Assembly: GCA_003130845.1 (NCBI GenBank)
Contig: QEXW01000083.1
Span: 1 to 46,342, forward strand
Length of the DNA stretch: 46,342 nucleotides
Source of the DNA: Anaerolineae bacterium
GTDB taxonomy: Bacteria; Chloroflexota; Anaerolineae; Anaerolineales; Villigracilaceae
Direction of reading: 5' to 3'
Shown here in pieces: positions 40,470 through 46,342 of the stretch. The first letter of the stretch is position 1; every line of letters starts with the position of its first letter. Under the pieces are notes generated by a model. It was not told the DNA's origin and did not search any database. It saw only the letters and a list, made by a program, of their open reading frames with translations. Both the position numbers and the translations under genes were made by a program.

Positions 40470-42098
40470 ATGAAACAACTGTTTCTACTTACAACTCTAA
40501 TGACTTTACTAATTTCCTGCATTCCTACTTCCGTACCCACTTCTGCGCCCACATCCGCTCCCACTTCTTCTCCATCTCCCTCCTCATCCATCCCTTGGTG
40601 GAAGCAAGCCGTCTTCTACGAGATTTTCGTGCGTTCCTTTCAAGACACTAACGGAGATGGAATCGGTGATTTTAAGGGCATCCTGCAACGACTAGATTAC
40701 CTGCAGTCGCTGGGCGTAAATGCCTTATGGCTCATGCCCATCCACCCCTCACCCTCCTATCACGGCTACGACGTACTGAACTATTACGCCGTCAATCCGG
40801 CCTACGGCACAATGGATGATTTCAAGCAGCTAGTGGCCGAAGCCCATCGGCGCAACATGCGCATCATCATTGACTTTGTTCCTAACCATACCTCCAACCG
40901 TCACCCTTTCTTTCAATCTGCGCTCAACCCACAATCTCCCTACCGTAATTACTACATCTGGTCCGAAACCGACCCCAACCAAAAAGGCCCCTATGGTGGC
41001 CCAGCCTGGCACAAGACCGACAACGGCTACTACTACGGCCTGTTTTGGGGCGGCATGCCCGACTTGAACTACACCAACCCAGAAGTCACCGCCCAAATCA
41101 AAAAAGTTGTGCGCTTCTGGCTGAGCGAAATCGGCATAGATGGTTTCCGCATAGACGCCATAAAACATCTCATAGAAGAAAACGGCAAGCAAGAAAACAC
41201 CCCCGCCACCCATGCTTGGCTGCGTGAGTTCTACGTTTTCTACAAAGACCTGAACCCGCAAGCCTACACCGTAGGCGAAGTCTATGGAGCGGGAGGGACT
41301 CTCATCAAAGCCTACGGCAACGGTCAAGAACAACTGGACCACATCTTCAACTTTGAACTTGCCAGCGGCTACCTAAACAGCGCACGCGGCGAGGCCAAAT
41401 CCAGCATCATCAGCGCCATCAAATTCACCCTAGCGGGCGCGCCGCACGGCAATTACGCCAGTTTCCTGACCAACCACGACCAAGACCGAGTGATGAACGT
41501 CCTAGGCGGGAATGTGGAAAAAGCAAAAGTGGCCGCCTCACTACTCCTGACTGGCCCTGGCACGCCCTACCTGTATTACGGCGAAGAAATCGGCATGACC
41601 GGCCAAAAGCCAGATGAATACATCCGCACCCCCATGCAATGGAGCGCCGAACCCGGAGCAGGCTTTACCACCGGCAAACCTTGGCTGAACATCAATTCAG
41701 ATTACTCAACCAAAAACGTGGCTGCCCAAGAGAGCGACCCCAATTCACTGCTCAACCACTACCGCAAACTAATTGCTCTTCGCCAGCAAACACCCGCCCT
41801 ACAACACGGCGAAGTCATTCTACCGGAAAGCAACAACCCGGCGCTTTACGCCATCCTACGCCGCTCCGGAAATCAGATGGTGCTGGTGCTGATTAACCTG
41901 AGCAAAGAACCAATCGTCAATTACCAACTCAGCCTGACCGGCGGCGCGCTGCGCGATGGCACATACACGCTTCGAACCATATTTGGCGAAGGTCAAGCCG
42001 AACCGCTGGAAATCAGCAGTGGTGACTTCGCACCCTACCAACCCTTGCCGCGTCTGGACCCCTACACCACCTACATTTTCCTGCTCGAACAAAAGTAA
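40470..42098 (+). CDS. Lipoprotein alpha-glucosidase/alpha-amylase family enzyme (GH13)
   Basis: A 542-residue lipoprotein (lipobox LISC, Cys17) with a PTSA-repeat tether (19-40) and a GH13 catalytic barrel. Conserved regions are DFVPNH (135-140), GFRIDAIKH with nucleophile Asp229, YTVGEVYG with acid/base Glu270 and FLTNHDQDRV with Asp337; a C-terminal beta domain follows. The HGYDVLNYYAVNPAYGTMDDF segment and QMVL region resemble oligo-1,6-glucosidase/alpha-glucosidase subfamilies. Anchored outside the cell, it would trim alpha-glucans or oligosaccharides for the adjacent transporter. The tether DNA (40524-40583) has a 12-nt period. No Shine-Dalgarno is visible. Confidence 0.92.
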   Translation: MKQLFLLTTLMTLLISCIPTSVPTSAPTSAPTSSPSPSSSIPWWKQAVFYEIFVRSFQDTNGDGIGDFKGILQRLDYLQSLGVNALWLMPIHPSPSYHGYDVLNYYAVNPAYGTMDDFKQLVAEAHRRNMRIIIDFVPNHTSNRHPFFQSALNPQSPYRNYYIWSETDPNQKGPYGGPAWHKTDNGYYYGLFWGGMPDLNYTNPEVTAQIKKVVRFWLSEIGIDGFRIDAIKHLIEENGKQENTPATHAWLREFYVFYKDLNPQAYTVGEVYGAGGTLIKAYGNGQEQLDHIFNFELASGYLNSARGEAKSSIISAIKFTLAGAPHGNYASFLTNHDQDRVMNVLGGNVEKAKVAASLLLTGPGTPYLYYGEEIGMTGQKPDEYIRTPMQWSAEPGAGFTTGKPWLNINSDYSTKNVAAQESDPNSLLNHYRKLIALRQQTPALQHGEVILPESNNPALYAILRRSGNQMVLVLINLSKEPIVNYQLSLTGGALRDGTYTLRTIFGEGQAEPLEISSGDFAPYQPLPRLDPYTTYIFLLEQK

Positions 42099-42129
42099 CG
42101 ACCCGCCTTTTACCTTTAGCGTTCTTCAC

Positions 42130-42175
42130 AATCCCAGCGACAAAAGAGATAAAACCCGCTGGGATTTATCGTTTT
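42130..42175 (+). terminator. Terminator of the glucosidase gene
   Basis: AATCCCAGCG (42130-42139) pairs with CGCTGGGATT (42157-42166), 17-nt loop, then TATCGTTTTC. An alternative GATAAA/TTTATC hairpin overlaps it. Confidence 0.65.
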
Positions 42176-42274
42176 CAGCAACAGACTGCCCCAATCGAAA
42201 AACTTCCTTCCGCCAGCCCAAAAACGCGTAACCTCGCTGACATCAGAGTGTTTTTTTCTGCAAAGGAGGCCACC

Positions 42275-45200
42275 GTGAGCAACTACACCCCCGAGCAAAT
42301 CCAATTTATCCTGGCAGAAATCGAAAAATGGCGCAAAGATGGCCTGCTGACCGAACGCGGCGCGCAAATCCTGCGCCGCCGCTATGAAACCCTTTCCCCC
42401 GCCCCTCCCGTTATTCCCTCCACTCTAGAATCCGTTTCTCCACTTCCTCAACCCACTGAATCCGCTGCCTCATCCGCTTCCGACATCCGCTTATCTGCTT
42501 CCCCATCCGCTGCCGACATCCGCTTATCCGCTTCCCCATCAGCTTCCGACATCCGCTTATCCGCTTCCCCATCCGCTGCCTCATCCGCTGCCCCATCCGC
42601 TTCCGACATCCACTTATCCGCTTCCCCATCCGCTGCCTCATCCGCTGCCCCATCCGCTTCCGACATCCGCTTATCCGCTTCCCCATCCGCTGCCTCATCC
42701 GCTGCCCCATCCGCTTCCGACATCCGCTTATCCGCTTCCTCATCCGTTGCCCCATCCGCTGCCCCGCTCGCCTCCGTTCTCCTCTCCGAATCCAGCATCA
42801 AAATCGCGCTCTACCTGGGCGCGTTTTTCGTCATTGCCGCCGCGCTCATCCTGGCCGCCCTGGTCGAGACCCTGCGCCTGCCCATCCTGCTGGGCGTCTC
42901 CGTCTTGTTCGGGGGCGGCGCGCTGGCCTTGAAAAAACGCCTGCCACAGCCCAGTTTCATCCTGTGGTTGGTCTTTTCCGCACTCCTGCCCATCTCTGCC
43001 GGCGTCCTCGCCGACCTGCTCAACCTATCGGGAACGTCCCTGTCGGCCTACTGGCTGATTGTACTGACCCTCATGTCCGCCTTATGGGGATTCAGCACCT
43101 GGCTATACGTTTCCCGCTTCTTCTCACTGACCGCCTTTGGCGCGCTGGCCGTTGCAGCCTGGCACTTTGCGAATCTTTTTGAGCCAGGCACCGACCTATA
43201 CCTGTTCGCACTGGCCGCCGCCGGACTCTTCGGCCTGGTGGGCGTCTTCCTGCTCAAAACCTGGCAGTCGCAAAAATTTGCCCTGCCGCTCTACTGGTTG
43301 GTGCAAGCCTTCGAACTGATTGTCCTGGTGATTGCCGCGCCCTGGGCGCTTTACAACCTAGTCGCCAACTACACCGGAGCCTGGTGGCTGTTCAGTGCCT
43401 TGACCTGGGTCATCGCCTTTCTCTTTTACACCGCCAGCGACTTTCTCATCCCATTCCCGCTCTTCCGCTTCCTGGCCGCCGGCGCGCTCATGCCAATCGC
43501 ATGGCTGGCGCTAATCGAGTTTGAGCCATCGAACACCATCTTTGCCCTCGGCTGGTGGGCATGGGGCTTTGTCCTGCTCCTAGCGGGAGAAATCACCTCA
43601 ATCTTCAAATCGGACAAAGTGACACGCTTCGGACTGCCGCTCAACCTGGCCAGCTTACCGCTCTTCTTCATCGCCGGCTTAGTCGGCACAAGCGAAAACG
43701 CCTGGCTCGGCTTTGGCCTGTTCGCCGCATCCGGCCTTGTGCTCAGCCTGGCGCAAATTCGCAACGCGCGCTGGTGGGTCTGGACGGCAGCCGTCGCCTG
43801 CTGGGTGATGACCTGGTACTTCTTCTTCAACCTGCCTCCCATCCAACCGCTCGGCATCAGCAGCATCTTCATCATCTCCGGCCTGCTCATCCCGCTCTCC
43901 CTGCTCGATTGGCTGCTCCCCGGCGACATGCTATCGCGCCCGGCCTGGCGCTGGCCGCTACGCCTGTTCGCACTGCTCACCCTGGTAGCCGGCACATTCG
44001 TCTCCCTGTTCGCCTTCAGCCCCGATTTACTGCGCGCGGCCCTGGCCTTTGGATTGTTCGCCGCCCTTGGCCTGGTCTACGCCCTGCGCTTCCGACTACC
44101 GATTCTGCTGCCGTTCTTCACCGGCTACCTGCCGCTTAGCCTGCTCTACACCCTGCGGCACTTCGACCTGGACTGGTGGCTGCCCGTGCTCACCGTCCTT
44201 TCGGTTGCTTATTACCTTATTGGCTACACGCTCTCTTTGCTCGACAAACAAGGCCGCTGGGCCAACACCCTGCGCCAGTCAGGACTGGCATTAGGCTTGC
44301 TGGCCTCCCCGTTTGCCGGGTTCTACAGCGGCAGCGGCGATGGCTGGTACACAGCCGTTCTCGGCATCCTCTTTGTTATCGAGACCTTCGCACGCCTGGC
44401 CTGGCTCGAAATTGTCGTACATGGCCTCTATACGCTGGCAATAACACTCGTCCTGATTGAAAACAAAGTCGCTTCATCCAGCCTGTACCTAATGAGCATC
44501 AGCGTCATCCTGCTTGGCCTGGAGATGTTCTTCCAACACACCTTACAAGGCCGCGCAGCCCTCAAAATCTTCCCACGCCTGGCAGGCTGGCTAATGGCCC
44601 TCGCCGGGAATCTGTTCCTGTTCACCAACTGGCAATCCGCCTCCGGGCTGGAGCTCGCCGTCAGCCTAACGTACAACCTGCTTTTCCTGGCGTACGCCCT
44701 CTTATATCGCAAACCCGACCTTTCGTTCCCTTTCTACGTCTCAACCGCCGTCACCGCCCTGACACTGGTCGGCTTTGCCGGGTGGGAACAATGGACAGGC
44801 ACCCTCACCCTGCTTTCGCTGGCGTTGTACCTGCTTGGTTTCGTGGACAAACCCATCGGCTGGGGACAAAACCGCCGCTTGAGCGGCCTGCTGCTCGCCA
44901 CCGCCACCGCGCTTTCGGCCCCACTGGAAAATTCCGGGCTGTGGAGCAGCATCCCGGTTGCCATCGCCGCCACACTTTGGGCAGTAGAAGCCTTCCACCG
45001 CCGCAACGTCTGGCTGGGTTTCCCCGCCAATGGCCTGTACCTAATGGCCTATTACCTTATCCTGCTGGAACTCAACGTAAACCAGCCGCAATTTTTCTCT
45101 ATTGGGGCGGCCCTGCTCGGCCTGCTCATGCACTACCTGCTCACCCGCGCCGGCGCGAGTACCGGCGCCTTCCTGACCGGCATGGTCTCACAACTCATCC

Positions 45201-45508
45201 TGCTTGGCACGACCTATAGCCAGATGATTTCGACCAATTCGCTGGCCTACTTTGTGGCCCTGTTCTTCCAGTCTATCGTGGTCATGCTCTACGGGCTGGT
45301 CTTCCGCTCACGCAGCCTGCTCTTCACCCCCATCGTCATCGTCGTCCTGGGTGTAATGACGGTCGTCTTCAGCGTCCTGCGCGGCCTAGCCACCGTCATC
45401 ATGATTGGCTGCACCGGCATCCTGTTCATCGTCCTGGGCATCCTAGCCGTCTGGCAGCGCGAACAGCTTTCAGACCTGCGCGACCACCTGAACGAGTGGA
45501 AGGCATAA
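42275..45508 (+). CDS. DUF2157-type large polytopic membrane protein with repeat linker
   Basis: A 1077-residue protein. GTG 42275 is chosen because AAGGAGG (42263-42269) lies 5 nt before it; an in-frame GTG at 42248 has none. Residues 1-40 are the soluble DUF2157 start (YTPEQIQFILAEIEKWRKDGLLTERGAQILRRRYE). Residues about 63-165 are a Ser/Ala/Pro-rich linker encoded by the repeat array at 42460-42765. From about 170 to 1065 there are roughly 25-30 hydrophobic helices with little between them. No catalytic motif is visible and the function is unknown. It is transcribed alone and converges with the gene at 45601. Confidence 0.85.
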   Translation: MSNYTPEQIQFILAEIEKWRKDGLLTERGAQILRRRYETLSPAPPVIPSTLESVSPLPQPTESAASSASDIRLSASPSAADIRLSASPSASDIRLSASPSAASSAAPSASDIHLSASPSAASSAAPSASDIRLSASPSAASSAAPSASDIRLSASSSVAPSAAPLASVLLSESSIKIALYLGAFFVIAAALILAALVETLRLPILLGVSVLFGGGALALKKRLPQPSFILWLVFSALLPISAGVLADLLNLSGTSLSAYWLIVLTLMSALWGFSTWLYVSRFFSLTAFGALAVAAWHFANLFEPGTDLYLFALAAAGLFGLVGVFLLKTWQSQKFALPLYWLVQAFELIVLVIAAPWALYNLVANYTGAWWLFSALTWVIAFLFYTASDFLIPFPLFRFLAAGALMPIAWLALIEFEPSNTIFALGWWAWGFVLLLAGEITSIFKSDKVTRFGLPLNLASLPLFFIAGLVGTSENAWLGFGLFAASGLVLSLAQIRNARWWVWTAAVACWVMTWYFFFNLPPIQPLGISSIFIISGLLIPLSLLDWLLPGDMLSRPAWRWPLRLFALLTLVAGTFVSLFAFSPDLLRAALAFGLFAALGLVYALRFRLPILLPFFTGYLPLSLLYTLRHFDLDWWLPVLTVLSVAYYLIGYTLSLLDKQGRWANTLRQSGLALGLLASPFAGFYSGSGDGWYTAVLGILFVIETFARLAWLEIVVHGLYTLAITLVLIENKVASSSLYLMSISVILLGLEMFFQHTLQGRAALKIFPRLAGWLMALAGNLFLFTNWQSASGLELAVSLTYNLLFLAYALLYRKPDLSFPFYVSTAVTALTLVGFAGWEQWTGTLTLLSLALYLLGFVDKPIGWGQNRRLSGLLLATATALSAPLENSGLWSSIPVAIAATLWAVEAFHRRNVWLGFPANGLYLMAYYLILLELNVNQPQFFSIGAALLGLLMHYLLTRAGASTGAFLTGMVSQLILLGTTYSQMISTNSLAYFVALFFQSIVVMLYGLVFRSRSLLFTPIVIVVLGVMTVVFSVLRGLATVIMIGCTGILFIVLGILAVWQREQLSDLRDHLNEWKA
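42460..42765 (+). repeat. Coding array of 12-, 13- and 20-nt repeat units
   Basis: Twenty-one units: nine A (12 nt, atccgctgccYc), six C (13 nt, mostly atccgcttccgac) and six B (20 nt, atccgcttatccgcttcccc). Each C is followed directly by B, giving 33 nt, so the frame is always kept. A 57-nt super-unit A-A-C-B is repeated three times in 42571-42741 and encodes 19 residues ending SASDIRL. A and B are the units of the intergenic array at 5238-5500. Confidence 0.95.
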
Positions 45509-45600
45509 TTTAAAATTTGTTAAGCTATCTCTTCACGCTACCAACAGACACGCCAAAATCTCTGCCACATGGCAAAAAACTGACGACAAAGTTTTAGGCT

Positions 45601-46137
45601 TCAGTGAACCGATTTGTTAGGCACAACCGCATCCTTTGCCAGATCAATCAAATCATCTCGGCTGATTTCTTTTTGGAGTGTAAAACCGCAATTGGGATTG
45701 GAGCACAAATACGTGTAACTCTTAGAAGCACCCTCCAACATACCAAACGCGTTATGTTTTCTGTCCTCCGTTGAAACAACAAATGCTCTACAACGTGGAC
45801 AAAGAGGCCCCACAAGGCTACCAGCCTTGAATTTCCATAAAACGCCCTCAAAAGAATGCGTTTTTAGGCCAAACAAGAATTTGGCAATGCGCTGTTTATT
45901 CGAAGCCACCACCAAAATCGAAATCAAAAAAGCCAAAGCCCATTGAAAAGCAGGAATGCTTATTTGAATTTGAATATAAACCTGATTGAGATAAATCCAA
46001 AAACCCAACAGGACAAGAATCACAGCTGTCAAAATGGGCAAAACAATTGGCTTAAGAGCCTCTCCAAATAAGTAAGCCACAAAATTGCTTACTTGCCTCA
46101 AAAATTGTGACTCCTCGGGGGCTTTCATTTTGTCCAT
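45601..46137 (-). CDS. Small membrane protein with C-terminal zinc ribbon
   Basis: A 178-residue protein of unknown family. Two membrane helices (about 30-51 and 61-79) are followed by a soluble part with a split zinc ribbon: Cys113, Cys116 (CPRC), Cys145 and Cys150 (CSNPNC). AAAGGAG precedes ATG 46137. The base composition is more A/T-rich than the neighbours, and codon choice is less C-rich, which may mark a more recent arrival. Neighbours give no clue. The 92-bp gap to the DUF2157 gene shows no clear terminator. Confidence 0.7.
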   Translation of the reverse strand: MDKMKAPEESQFLRQVSNFVAYLFGEALKPIVLPILTAVILVLLGFWIYLNQVYIQIQISIPAFQWALAFLISILVVASNKQRIAKFLFGLKTHSFEGVLWKFKAGSLVGPLCPRCRAFVVSTEDRKHNAFGMLEGASKSYTYLCSNPNCGFTLQKEISRDDLIDLAKDAVVPNKSVH

Positions 46138-46157
46138 ACAGATTACTCCTTTATCGT

Positions 46158-46279
46158 AACTACCTACCCGCCCTCACATCCGACCCATCTACCACTTCGT
46201 GTCACACGTCGCAAGATGAGGGCAGGCAGTTATTTTTTATCGGAAAAAATCAGCATACTCCAATTCAGAATACTGCCAA
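46158..46279 (-). promoter_or_regulatory. Promoter and structured leader of the zinc-ribbon gene
   Basis: On the minus strand TTGGCA (46279-46274), 16-nt spacer and TATGCT (46257-46252) form a promoter. The leader holds a long-range stem: plus-strand AACTACC (46158-46164) and CGCCCTCA (46169-46176) against TGAGGGCAGGCAGTT (46217-46231), with a CGTG/CACG hairpin in the loop. It ends about 10 nt before the ribosome-binding site. Read on the plus strand it is followed by ATTTTTT and could also terminate. Confidence 0.5.
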
Positions 46280-46342
46280 CCTTTGCCAGCGGGAGTAATA
46301 ATATTGCTAACGAACAACATGCCTCGTGAGTGCGATTTTCCC

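Noticed and set aside
42411-42801. Minus-strand open frames across the coding repeat (Gly/Ala/Asp/Glu-rich)
   Set aside because: Antisense shadows of the repeat; the plus frame has a strong ribosome-binding site, a DUF2157 start and continuous membrane helices.

Overview
The window reads as a chromosomal segment of a Chloroflexota bacterium, most like the class Anaerolineae. This is inferred from gene content and protein style, not from a search. Pointers are the Roadblock/V4R/response-regulator cassette, a very large DUF2157 membrane protein, substrate-binding lipoproteins with Ala/Pro/Gln/Thr-rich tethers, and small-sugar and peptide ABC loci without their own ATPases. There is no phage, transposase, CRISPR array, rRNA or recognisable tRNA.

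Layout. 1-2.1 kb: the 3' end of an FGGY sugar kinase, convergent with ffh; a strong terminator separates them. 2.2-10.4 kb: a tightly packed plus-strand run (ACT_7 protein, GT-C glycosyltransferase, EamA transporter, nitroreductase, G5/3D lipoprotein, LytR-CpsA-Psr protein, rsmA), interrupted only by a 263-bp array of 12- and 20-bp repeats. 10.4-13.1 kb: a minus-strand signalling operon (Roadblock/LC7, V4R, receiver plus degenerate GGDEF, polyprenol-phosphate glycosyltransferase) behind two good promoters. 13.4-15.1 kb: a three-gene envelope cassette (secreted Ser/Asp/Trp-rich protein, zinc-ribbon DUF4178-like protein, small membrane protein) with a Fur-type palindrome at its promoter.

15.1-22.5 kb: the most interesting locus. 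A GntR/FCD regulator with an operator-like palindrome heads an operon of an intracellular cyanophycinase-family peptidase (S51), a family-5 peptide-binding lipoprotein, two Dpp-type permeases and a secreted, membrane-anchored S51 protein with one intact and one degenerate S51 domain. The simplest reading is an isopeptide or cyanophycin scavenging system: cleavage outside, import of dipeptides, further processing inside. The substrate is unproven.

22.7-29.0 kb: alpha/beta hydrolase, an orphan CoA-transferase beta-like subunit, PspC, a 2-hydroxyacid dehydrogenase, a HAD hydrolase, a second EamA transporter and a conserved membrane protein. 29.2-32.5 kb: 2-oxoacid (pyruvate/acetoin-type) dehydrogenase E1alpha, E1beta and E2, preceded by a terminator hairpin 29 nt from the start codon and with a nested hairpin between E1alpha and E1beta. 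32.6-35.4 kb: a truncated chimeric DUF429 gene, a PlsC acyltransferase and enolase. 35.4-42.1 kb: a ROK regulator, sugar-binding protein, two MalFG-type permeases and a lipoprotein GH13 alpha-glucosidase, with a LacI/cre-type operator upstream. 42.3-46.1 kb: the DUF2157 protein, whose linker is built from the same repeat family as the 5.2-kb array, and a convergent small zinc-ribbon membrane protein.

A theme across the window is short-period repeats that occur both between genes and inside linkers: a 12/13/20-nt family, heptanucleotide series, a 21-nt series and a 12-nt series. Several operons also carry strong hairpins between their first and second genes.
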